Shown here piece after piece: positions 9,307 through 17,502 of a stretch of 40,696 nt of DNA. The stretch's first letter is position 1; each line of letters opens with the position of its first letter. The notes below the pieces were generated by a model that was given only the letters and a program-made list of their open reading frames with translations, did not search any database and was not told where the DNA came from. The stretch comes from Deltaproteobacteria bacterium (GTDB taxonomy: Bacteria > Desulfobacterota > BSN033 > UBA1163). The stretch spans positions 1 through 40,696 of the forward strand of contig VGSS01000012.1 in assembly GCA_016874935.1 (NCBI GenBank). The letters run 5' to 3'. The position numbers were made by a program, and so were the translations under genes.

Positions 9307-10167
9307 CTACAGATACTTTCCTATAATCGGCTCCAGATCCTTCTTGGTCTTTTCAGGGACAAATTTCATGGGGGTCGTCATCGCCTGTTTCAAAGCGGTG
9401 GCACACACACAGTCCCTTTTTTCGGGGAGTGACTTCACGGCCATCCGGATGGCGCTTTTCGCTATTTGGGTGTTCTGGACAAGGATTTTTAGAACATCCT
9501 TGATGGAGACATCCCCTGCCTCTTTGTGCCAGTTATCATAGTCGGTCACCAGGGAGATCGTGGCATAACAGATTTCAGCTTCCCGAGCCAGTCTGGCTTC
9601 AGGGAGGTTGGTCATTCCAATCACATCTACATCCCATGTCCGGTAGAGTTTCGTTTCGGCTCGTGTCGAGAATTGAGGTCCTTCAATACAAAGGTAGGTT
9701 CCGTTCCGATGCACAGTAGCGCCGACCTCTTTCACAGATTGGAAAAGGACCTGACCAAGGACGGGACAGATGGGGTCAGCGAAACTCACGTGGCTAACAA
9801 TCCCGTCACTGAAGAAGGTGTTGGGACGCCCCGCGGTTCGGTCGATAAACTGGTCGGCGATGAGAATATCGCCTGGATGGATTGATTCCTTCATGGACCC
9901 CACTGCGCTGACCCCGATGATCCATTCGACTCCCAGCTTTTTCATTCCATAAATATTTGCTCTACTGTTGACCGAAGAAGGCTGAATGCGGTGATTCCTC
10001 CCATGCCGGGGCAGAAATGCTACTTTCACCCCTTCGAGGAGGCCAACGATATAAGAATCCGAGGGATCTCCAAAGGGAGTGGTCAAGGAGACCGTTTGAG
10101 CATTTTCCACCCCTTCCATTCCATAAAGGCCCGATCCACCGATCACACCTACCATCTTTTCAGTCAT
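9307..10167 (-). CDS. mtnP: S-methyl-5'-thioadenosine phosphorylase
   Basis: IGGSGLY, TPFGDPSD, FLPRHGRNH, EGPQFSTRAE, VIGMTNLPEA; PNP/MTAP family motifs. Confidence 0.95.
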   Translation of the reverse strand: MTEKMVGVIGGSGLYGMEGVENAQTVSLTTPFGDPSDSYIVGLLEGVKVAFLPRHGRNHRIQPSSVNSRANIYGMKKLGVEWIIGVSAVGSMKESIHPGDILIADQFIDRTAGRPNTFFSDGIVSHVSFADPICPVLGQVLFQSVKEVGATVHRNGTYLCIEGPQFSTRAETKLYRTWDVDVIGMTNLPEARLAREAEICYATISLVTDYDNWHKEAGDVSIKDVLKILVQNTQIAKSAIRMAVKSLPEKRDCVCATALKQAMTTPMKFVPEKTKKDLEPIIGKYL

Positions 10168-10411
10168 GCCTATCCTCCTCTATTTTTTCAAAATGTTAAT
10201 TGATTTCATCCCCCCTGTCAAACACTGATCTTTACCCATAAATGAAGCTGCTGGGCACAAGGGGTTGCTCCTATCGATACCCCATCCCCCTCCCCCTCCT
10301 AACCTCCCCCTTGAAGGGGGAGGCATATAGAAATTTCCTTCCCTTCCGGAAGGAAGACCAAGGGACTGTTCCAACTTTTGGAAGTGAATCATTACGATTG
10401 CCGTCCCCATC

Positions 10412-10509
10412 GAGGCTGTGTCGTAATAGGGGAAACGGTAAAAAATGTCATGCCGAACTTGTTTCGGCATCTAATAGAATCAAATAGTTACGAGACCCTG
10501 AACCAAGTT
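10412..10509. repeat. Truncated copy of the GAGACTGTGTCGTAAT element
   Basis: GAGGCTGTGTCGTAAT plus interior shared with 9128 copy (ATGTCATGC.GAACTTGTTTC.GCATCT, AGACCCTGAACCAAGTT), right end missing. Confidence 0.75.
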
Positions 10510-10640
10510 ATCGGCTTAGGGGTCAGGGTCATCGGCTTAGGGGTCAGGTCTCAACATTCAACATTCATCATGATGCCAACATTTGCACAATTCCATTTTG
10601 TCAAATGTTGAGATCTGCCCCCTTTTTCTTTTTGAACTTT

Positions 10641-10946
10641 TTCTTTCTTGAAAAGATGCTCTCACCTGAAGTTATAAAAGATCTTGGATTGTCCGGGACA
10701 AATATTCGAGGTGCGATCGATAATGCTGTAATCAACCTTCCAGTTGGTATCGCTGCACAGGATGCTGCCATATGTGCCATTTGGGTGCTTGGAAACAGAC
10801 ATGAAGTGCTTAAACCTGTAGCAATTCAAGCCTTAACGTCATTGCTCAGCTTTAAGCCGGAGGTTGCTGGGCCTTATCTAGAAGACTTGAAACTTAAATA
10901 TAAAGGGAAACTTCTGGCAACATCGGATAAAAAAGGGAATGCCTAA
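10641..10946 (+). CDS. Hypothetical small protein
   Basis: ORF of about 100 codons from an internal Met (MLSPEVIKDLGLSG...); family not recognised. Confidence 0.45.
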   Translation, partial: FFLEKMLSPEVIKDLGLSGTNIRGAIDNAVINLPVGIAAQDAAICAIWVLGNRHEVLKPVAIQALTSLLSFKPEVAGPYLEDLKLKYKGKLLATSDKKGNA

Positions 10947-11035
10947 CCCTTATAAGGCGACGGGGAATAGCTCCGTCGCCTTTTAACGGAGGTCAGTGAC
11001 CCCCGCGCCTTATTTCTATCGTTGGGGCATGAAAG

Positions 11036-11668
11036 ATGAACAAGAAGACTAAAGCTCACTGCAACCAGTGCCACGGCGAGCGCAACCACGAGGTCCTCTT
11101 CACGGAGAAGACATCGTGGTCGGAGGAGCGCTATGGTTTCCAGGGCGAGGATAAGTACGAGATGCTTAAGTGCGCCGGCTATGACAACGTCATCCTGCGA
11201 CACACGTCCTGGTTCTCCGAAGACCCCGAACCCTCCGTCCACTTCTACCCACCGGCAATGTCGCGGAAGGAGCCGACATGGCTGGTTGACATATCGGGGA
11301 AGAGCACTCGGTTTGCCAAGTCTCTCCTAAAGGAAATCTATGTCGGGGTCCAGAATGGGATGAAGATGATCGCGACGATGGGCGTTAGATCACTGATGGA
11401 ATACGTGATGATTGACTCAGTGGGCAACCAAGGAACTTTTGGGAAAAACCTGGCCGAATTCGCCAGCAACGGCTTCATTTCGGACAAGCAGCGAGATATC
11501 TTGGACGCGGTGCTCGAAGCCGGGCATGCAACTACGCACCGCGCTTACCAACCATCTGATGAGGATCTTGCCACGTGCATTGACATCGCCGAGAACGTCT
11601 TACAGACAGTGTATGTGCACCCGGGGAAGGCGGCTGAATTGAAACGACGCGTTCCGAAGAGACGATGA
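11036..11668 (+). CDS. DUF4145-like protein with an N-terminal zinc-binding motif
   Basis: CNQCHGERNHEVLF N-terminus and LLKEIYVGVQNGMKMIATMGVRSLMEYVMID...LDAVLEAGHATTHRAYQPS resemble the DUF4145 family. Confidence 0.75.
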   Translation: MNKKTKAHCNQCHGERNHEVLFTEKTSWSEERYGFQGEDKYEMLKCAGYDNVILRHTSWFSEDPEPSVHFYPPAMSRKEPTWLVDISGKSTRFAKSLLKEIYVGVQNGMKMIATMGVRSLMEYVMIDSVGNQGTFGKNLAEFASNGFISDKQRDILDAVLEAGHATTHRAYQPSDEDLATCIDIAENVLQTVYVHPGKAAELKRRVPKRR

Positions 11669-11808
11669 GCCCCAACAAGCTGTTCCAATTGACTGGCTCC
11701 CTCCGGTCGCCAGCAATTAAACGGCGCCGTTATACTTCCCTTCTTTCCGTAATCATCAAGGTTGAAAGTTAGCTCACGTTGTGGATAGGTGAAGTTGTTG
11801 AGATAGAT

Positions 11809-12849
11809 TTAGTCCGTAGTTTTTCCTTGGAGCTGGCCGCAGGCGGCGGAGATTTCGGCCCCTTTGCTGGCGCGAACGATGGCTGTCAGACCGCCCTCCA
11901 TTAGAATCTCCTGAAATTGTCGGACTCTCTCTTCTGATGGTTTTTGATAAGGAATCCCGGGGGCTTCATTGAGTGGGATGAGATTGATCTTAGAGGGAAT
12001 TTGTTTCAATAAGGTTAGCAATCTTTTTGCATCTTTGGGAGAATCATTTTCCCCTTCAAGCAGGACATATTCAAAGGTGATGCGGGCTCTGGGGGGAAGG
12101 GGAAATCTACGGCAAAGCTCAAGCAATTTTTTAAGCGGATGACGACGGTTGATGGGCATCAGACGGCTTCGCGTCTCTTCGTCTGATGCATTAAGAGAGA
12201 TGGCAAGGCGGAAACGAGTTTTTTCCTTAGCCAGAGACTCCAGTTCGGGAATGAGGCCCACTGTGGAGAGGGTTACCCTCCGGGATGAAAATTTAAAGGC
12301 ATCGGGATGGGTCATTAGTTCGATGGCCTTTAATGTATTGGCATAATTGGCAAGCGGTTCTCCCATTCCCATCAGAACAATATTTGTGACAGATGCCTTA
12401 TCCGATAAAGTTTTCTTCACCGCGAGAACCTGATTCAGAATCTCGGCAGTGGTGAGATTTCTTTTGAGCCCCATTTTTCCTGTGAGACAGAAACGGCATC
12501 CCATAGCACATCCTGCCTGAGTGGAGAGACAGAGGGTGAGACGCTTTTTTTCAGGGATGAGCACGCTTTCGATCCTGTTTCCATCCTCAAGCTGAAAGAG
12601 AAATTTTTGTGTCCCATCCTTGCTCTTTTCAATCTGAAGGGGAGAAAGGGATGAGATAAAACAGATCTGATTCAACTCCTGTCGGAATCCCTTCGAAAGG
12701 TTGGTCATCTCATCGAAATGATGAACGCCTATCTTATGGAGCCATCTCAGAAGTTGGATGGACCGATATCGTTCTTTTCCGAACGAAGCGATGAAACTTT
12801 CTAATTCGGAAGGGCTAAAGTTCTTAAGATCAACCTTTTCGGTTTTCAA
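11809..12849 (-). CDS. rlmN: 23S rRNA (adenine(2503)-C(2))-methyltransferase
   Basis: Radical [41 protein letters not shown]. Confidence 0.97.
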   Translation of the reverse strand: MKTEKVDLKNFSPSELESFIASFGKERYRSIQLLRWLHKIGVHHFDEMTNLSKGFRQELNQICFISSLSPLQIEKSKDGTQKFLFQLEDGNRIESVLIPEKKRLTLCLSTQAGCAMGCRFCLTGKMGLKRNLTTAEILNQVLAVKKTLSDKASVTNIVLMGMGEPLANYANTLKAIELMTHPDAFKFSSRRVTLSTVGLIPELESLAKEKTRFRLAISLNASDEETRSRLMPINRRHPLKKLLELCRRFPLPPRARITFEYVLLEGENDSPKDAKRLLTLLKQIPSKINLIPLNEAPGIPYQKPSEERVRQFQEILMEGGLTAIVRASKGAEISAACGQLQGKTTD

Positions 12850-13265
12850 GCTGAAAAGATCTCCAGTGAATTGAAGAAATAGCCGATTTCATAGGCGGCG
12901 GTTTCAGGGGCGTCTGACCCATGAACGATATTTCGTTCAATATTGGAGGCAAACTGCTGTCTGATCGTGCCTGTCTCGGCCTTTTTGGGATCGGTTGCTC
13001 CCATCAATTCCCTCGCTTTCGAGATGGCTCCATCTCCTTCGAGGACCATAACCACGCAGGGACCGGAAGACATAAAGACGATCAGGCTCTCGAAGAAAGG
13101 TTTGCCCCTATGGACTGCGTAAAACCCCTCCGCTTCTTTCTTATCCATTGAGATCATCTTCAGTCCGATCACTTTCAGTCCACGTCCCTCAAAACGCTTG
13201 ATGATCTCTCCGATCAGATTCTTATCCACGCCGTCTGGTTTGACAATTGATAGTGTCCGTTCCAT
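12846..13265 (-). CDS. ndk: Nucleoside-diphosphate kinase
   Basis: [38 protein letters not shown]; overlaps the rlmN start by 4 nt. Confidence 0.98.
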   Translation of the reverse strand: MERTLSIVKPDGVDKNLIGEIIKRFEGRGLKVIGLKMISMDKKEAEGFYAVHRGKPFFESLIVFMSSGPCVVMVLEGDGAISKARELMGATDPKKAETGTIRQQFASNIERNIVHGSDAPETAAYEIGYFFNSLEIFSA

Positions 13266-13444
13266 CCTTTCCTCCTATGCAGTTGATTTATTGTTTTTAG
13301 TCTATCTTCCCGTAAACTTCCTTGTCAAGGTGAGCAAATTGGTGTCATAGGGAACGGTTTTAAACCGATCCCTACTTTTACCAATACCTCAACATTGACA
13401 AGGGAGAGTTTTAAGGTATATAAATTTCTAAAAAGGAGCGTTCA

Positions 13445-14377
13445 ATGGGGGAAAAACAGGCAGGGACTTATGATGTGATCATTATTGGAGGTGGACCAGC
13501 CGGCATGACCGCTGGACTTTACACCTCAAGGGCCAGACTTAAGACACTTTTGGTTGAAAATGCTCTCTTCGGAGGACAGATGACGACCACAGAATTGATT
13601 GAGAACTACCCTGGCTTCCCACAAGGGGTGAGCGGTGATGAATTGAGCCGGCTCATGGAGGAGCAAGCGAAACGGTTCGGAATGGAGACGATCAGTGACG
13701 AGGCCACAGAGGTTGTTTTAGAAAATGGTCTAAAAAAAGTTAAGACCTATGAAGGAGAATATTTCTGCCGGACTCTCATCATCTGCACCGGCACGGAATA
13801 CCGGAAGCTGGGCGTTCCGGGCGAAGAGAAGTTTAAGGGCAGAGGGATTTCCTATTGTGCGACCTGTGATGGAGCCTTCTTCAGGGATAGCCGGATCATT
13901 GTCGTAGGCGGGGGGGACTCGGCGCTGACCGAAGCCCTCTTCCTTACGAAGTTTGTCAGCGAGTTGACCATTATCCATCGCCGGGACGCCCTACGGGGGA
14001 CAAAGATCTATCAGGAGAGGGTGATTAGCAATCCGAAGATCAAATTCATGTGGAATTCTGTGGTCCAGGAAATCAAAGGAGATAGCGTGGTTCGCTCTGC
14101 CGTTGTGAAGAATGTGAAGACAGGGGAGACCCAAGAATTCGAGACCGAAGGCGCTTTTCTCTTCATCGGGCTTACACCGAGAACTCAATTTTTAAAAGAA
14201 CTGGTTCAAATGGATGAAGCAGGGTATATCGTCACGAATGAGAATTGCGAGACTTCAATCAAAGGTATCTTTGCCGCAGGGGATTGCCGGAAGAAACTGC
14301 TAAGGCAGATTTCGACTTCCGTGGGAGACGGGGCAACCGCAGCCTTCGCCGCAGAGAAGTATTTGGAAGAAGGGTGA
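13445..14377 (+). CDS. trxB: Thioredoxin-disulfide reductase
   Basis: IIGGGPAGMTAGLYTSRA, YCATCDGAFF redox motif, VVGGGDSALTEALFL, FAAGDCR. Confidence 0.97.
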   Translation: MGEKQAGTYDVIIIGGGPAGMTAGLYTSRARLKTLLVENALFGGQMTTTELIENYPGFPQGVSGDELSRLMEEQAKRFGMETISDEATEVVLENGLKKVKTYEGEYFCRTLIICTGTEYRKLGVPGEEKFKGRGISYCATCDGAFFRDSRIIVVGGGDSALTEALFLTKFVSELTIIHRRDALRGTKIYQERVISNPKIKFMWNSVVQEIKGDSVVRSAVVKNVKTGETQEFETEGAFLFIGLTPRTQFLKELVQMDEAGYIVTNENCETSIKGIFAAGDCRKKLLRQISTSVGDGATAAFAAEKYLEEG

Positions 14378-14425
14378 TGCCCCATTCTCAATATTCAATT
14401 ATCAATGGGCAATAGGCGATGATCA

Positions 14426-14791
14426 ATGATTAAGCCCAAACCCTTCTTTTTTTTCCTCATATTGGGGATTCTGGTCATCCCCGCTGCTTCCACCGGCGAG
14501 GAGATCAGTACAGAGGGGTGGCCGGTTCCGGAATTGAAGAACCTTTATCCTTACTCCATTGTCATTCAGAGGGTGGATGGGGCAGAGAAGGTTGTTGAGA
14601 GATTCTATACCCCTGGTGGAGGCCATGTAGCCAGGATCAGTGGAAATGGAAAGGTATTTGCTTACGCAGTGGACAGGGACAGGGAGCCTCCGATCGATTA
14701 CCTTCTCCTTGATCCGAACGGTTCCGGAAGGTTTACGAAAAGATTGAAACATGATGAAACCTACACAATCCCGGAATGGATATTCCGTTAA
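14426..14791 (+). CDS. Hypothetical secreted protein
   Basis: N-terminal signal peptide-like MIKPKPFFFFLILGILVIPAASTGEE; no family recognised. Confidence 0.6.
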   Translation: MIKPKPFFFFLILGILVIPAASTGEEISTEGWPVPELKNLYPYSIVIQRVDGAEKVVERFYTPGGGHVARISGNGKVFAYAVDRDREPPIDYLLLDPNGSGRFTKRLKHDETYTIPEWIFR

Positions 14792-14910
14792 CTTGTTTCC
14801 TGTTAGATTTTTCAATTTGCGGTCATAAAAAGTCAATATTTAATCCTGCCGGCATATTTTTGCTTCGACAAACTCTTTTGAATTCAATGGATTGAGTTGT
14901 TAATAATTAT

Positions 14911-14927
14911 TTGGCATTAAAATTGCT
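14911..14927 (+). promoter_or_regulatory. Candidate sigma54 (-24/-12) promoter
   Basis: TTGGCATTAAAATTGCT; GG and GC doublets separated by exactly 10 nt, close to the consensus YTGGCACG-N4-TTGCW; lies about 43 nt upstream of the riboswitch. Confidence 0.65.
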
Positions 14928-14969
14928 GAATATATAAGCATATAAGCAGAGGAAAATTTAAATATTGTC

Positions 14970-15048
14970 GATAAAGCCAAACCACGAGTAATCGTGGGAC
15001 GGAAAGCTACGGGTCCCACCCCAGTTGGGATAGCCGGGTTGCCGAAAC
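14970..15048 (+). ncRNA. Cyclic di-GMP-I (GEMM-I) class riboswitch aptamer
   Basis: GCCAAACC-CCACGA/GTAA/TCGTGG hairpin-GGACGGAAAGCTACGGGTCCC...GGGATAGCCGGGTTGCCG matches the GEMM-I pattern GCAAACC-(GNRA hairpin)-GGACGCAAAGCCACGGGUCU...GACAGCCGGGUUGCCG. Confidence 0.9.
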
Positions 15049-15063
15049 ATCTGACTGACGGCG

Positions 15064-15096
15064 GACAGGTTTATGAACTGTCTACATGAACCTGTC
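15064..15096 (+). promoter_or_regulatory. Expression-platform hairpin(s) downstream of the aptamer
   Basis: GACAGGTT (15064-15071) is exactly complementary to AACCTGTC (15089-15096); an alternative pairing uses GACAG with CTGTC (15078-15082). Confidence 0.55.
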
Positions 15097-15123
15097 TACT
15101 GTTGGAACGGAGGAAATGTTGAG

Positions 15124-15155
15124 GGCCCGTGGCTTAATCTAACGCGGGCCTTTTT
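15124..15155 (+). terminator. Intrinsic terminator between the riboswitch and the small Cys ORFs
   Basis: GGCCCG...CGGGCC stem followed by TTTTTATTT. Confidence 0.75.
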
Positions 15156-15190
15156 ATTTAATCCTTGTTTTATGGAAAAAGGTGATGAGG

Positions 15191-15382
15191 ATGTCGGCTT
15201 TTAAAAAATGCTCATTTTATCGGGAATACGGAAATTCGAAAGAGAGCAGTTTTAGAGGATATTGCGACCTTGACCACGACTGGATTATTTGCAGGGGGGA
15301 TATTCACTCCTGTAAAAAGGTCGACCTCATGAGAAAATATTTACTCGAAGAGAAGAGGCAAGAGAGAGGTGGAGGATGGTAG
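15191..15382 (+). CDS. Small 4-Cys protein of unknown function, copy A
   Basis: MSAFKKCSFYREY...GYCDLDHDWIICRGDIHSCKKVDLMRKYLLE; shares C-x8-C-x6-C spacing with the next ORF. Confidence 0.75.
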   Translation: MSAFKKCSFYREYGNSKESSFRGYCDLDHDWIICRGDIHSCKKVDLMRKYLLEEKRQERGGGW

Positions 15383-15567
15383 AAGAGAAAATATGTCCCC
15401 TTTTCAGAAGACCGGAGGGCTTGGACATGGGAAAAGGGATCGGCTATTGCGACATCGATAGCGGCAGCACGACCTGCGAGAGGGATGTGTTGTTTTGCGA
15501 AAGGCCTGAGGCCATCAAAAAATATCTCCATACAAAATTGGAAGTACTCGAAAAGGAGGAGAAGTAA
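15376..15567 (+). CDS. Small 4-Cys protein of unknown function, copy B
   Basis: MVEEKICPLFRRPE...GYCDIDSGSTTCERDVLFCERPEAIKKYL; start overlaps the end of copy A. Confidence 0.75.
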   Translation: MVEEKICPLFRRPEGLDMGKGIGYCDIDSGSTTCERDVLFCERPEAIKKYLHTKLEVLEKEEK

Positions 15568-15607
15568 AGAAAAAACAGATTTTTTAAGGGTAGAGCATCC
15601 GTTCATA

Positions 15608-15646
15608 AAAGGCCTTCCTGCCCAGGGGAGGCCTTTATTTTTTCGT
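15608..15646 (+). terminator. Intrinsic terminator after the small Cys pair
   Basis: AAAGGCC...GGCCTTT followed by ATTTTTT. Confidence 0.8.
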
Positions 15647-16211
15647 AACCGTTTGGCCCAATAGAGGTTCCCATGGAGTCGGAGATGGACAATCCGCTCG
15701 ACAATGCTTCGAAATTTAGACTTTTCTTCTACAGTTGCTGCAGGGTAGCATTTTGTAAATACCCTTAAACACTAACTAAACATATTTGAAATTTATAAGA
15801 CCTGTCATCCTGAACTCGTTGATTCACATTCGTTCATCACTTCGTGAATGGTGTAAGTATCTAACTGTGGTGCCAAGAACCTTTAGGGCACCTCTATCTA
15901 CCGGTAATGACATAATATTGTTTTTGCAGCCGCAGAAGATGAGTCTGAGGGAAGTTTACTTCCTGGTGGCCAAGTGCGACGTAGAACCTGGTCTCGGAGC
16001 TGCCAGAAGACCTATGCCCGGATACTCTCTTTTCTTACGAGTTTGAGCATGTAGATCGCCCAAAAAACCATAATTTGAGGTTGTCTGATATCCTACTCAT
16101 ATCAACCTGTCAAGTATTTTTTTTGATCTTTTTATGAACAACTCCCAAAACCTCTTGCTTTTGATCGAACGATGAGATATCTTGTTTGACAAGGAGGCTG
16201 GGATTCGGTTC

Positions 16212-17477
16212 ATGTCAAAAGGGGCGATCCTATTTCTCGCCTTTTCTCTCTTTCTCTCCGGATGTTCACCCAGAATGACGGTCCAGCCTGCTTCTTCCCT
16301 GCCTTCGATAGAGCCCCTCTACCATCCTGATGAATATTTTTCGGGCATCCCTGTGGAGGAAGAAGTGGCGGAGATCGCTGAGAAGGTACAAAAAAAGGTA
16401 GAAGAAGGGGCAGAAGAAAAAGTAGAAGAAAAAATAGAGAAAGAAGAAAAACAAGTGGTGAGTCATCTCGCAGCCCCTCCCATGCCAGCCGAGCCCCCCA
16501 AAGAAACCTTGAGCCTTCCCGACATCACTGTTGCCAATCTCTTTCTCAAACAGAAGAGGAGGCTGTTTGCCACCCTCACCAATATCGGCACCGCTCCATT
16601 TTCAATGGAGAGCGGAGGCTTGAGTCTATTTGTTGATGGTCGATTAGAAAAAAGATATGCATTAAATAGCCTTTCAGATTATGGTCACCTCAACCCCCAG
16701 GAGAGTATTACCCTATCCACTCCATTTTCACTTTTCGGCCGGCATGAGGTGGAAGTCAGAGTTGATACTCCAGTGGAACAAAGAGAGTTGAACAAAGAGA
16801 ATAACCGGTTAAAGAAGATACTTGAAGGGCTTCCCATTGGGCCGGATATCGTGATCAGGGATTTTGATTTGACAGAGGATCTGGAACTCAGTATCATCCT
16901 CTCCAACAATGGGGAGGCGGACCTCCGGAAGGGCGTGACCTTCAGGATTCGTATTTATCTAAACGATCGGAAAATTTCAGACTTTGAACATTTCATTTTT
17001 GAGGATTTAAAGGCCCATTCCGGGAATCTTTACACCCTTTCACCCCCGTATCGGGTCAGCGTTAAGGGAATCTCGAGGGTGAGGGTTTCTCTTGCCCCCA
17101 AGCTCCGTTCGGATGATATCCGTATGGAGAATAATATTCTCGAGAGGAAGTTCATCATCTTTCCCTTCCAGATCGGGGCGCAAGGGAGGGAGCAATTCTC
17201 GTTTTTTGTTTCCTCCCCTCTGTTGAGGGGGGAAGAGTCATCAGAGAAGATCAAGATGGAGCTGAGGTGGGAAGGATCCTCCGCTCCGTTAAAATTTTCT
17301 TTTGGGGGATCGGAAGATGGCAGACCTCTTTTGGACATTTCAGGGATGAGTCCGCTCAAAGTCGAATGGCCCATTCCCGCCGGTGAAACTCAGCGGGAGA
17401 GCCACTGGAGAGTCTCCGTAACCAACCCCATTGAGAATAGAGTGGAAGGGCATCTCATCATACAACATCCGCGATGA
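16212..17477 (+). CDS. Lipoprotein with CARDB-like/beta-sandwich repeats
   Basis: Lipobox LFLSGCSP; Glu/Lys-rich linker; repeated segments such as TLTNIGTAPFSMESGGLSLFVDG and ILSNNGEADLRKGVTFRIRIYL. Confidence 0.7.
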   Translation: MSKGAILFLAFSLFLSGCSPRMTVQPASSLPSIEPLYHPDEYFSGIPVEEEVAEIAEKVQKKVEEGAEEKVEEKIEKEEKQVVSHLAAPPMPAEPPKETLSLPDITVANLFLKQKRRLFATLTNIGTAPFSMESGGLSLFVDGRLEKRYALNSLSDYGHLNPQESITLSTPFSLFGRHEVEVRVDTPVEQRELNKENNRLKKILEGLPIGPDIVIRDFDLTEDLELSIILSNNGEADLRKGVTFRIRIYLNDRKISDFEHFIFEDLKAHSGNLYTLSPPYRVSVKGISRVRVSLAPKLRSDDIRMENNILERKFIIFPFQIGAQGREQFSFFVSSPLLRGEESSEKIKMELRWEGSSAPLKFSFGGSEDGRPLLDISGMSPLKVEWPIPAGETQRESHWRVSVTNPIENRVEGHLIIQHPR

Positions 17478-17502
17478 AACCATCACATTTTGAGGAACAG
17501 GA

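Noticed and set aside
14970-15048. Firm assignment of the riboswitch as cGAMP-specific (GEMM-Ib)
   Set aside because: My alignment keeps a G at the position-20 equivalent, which argues for c-di-GMP, but the neighbouring bases are atypical, so the ligand was left open.
15786-16046. 86-aa plus-strand ORF
   Set aside because: Composition resembles intergenic repeat sequence (GTCATCCTGAAC); no RBS or family support.
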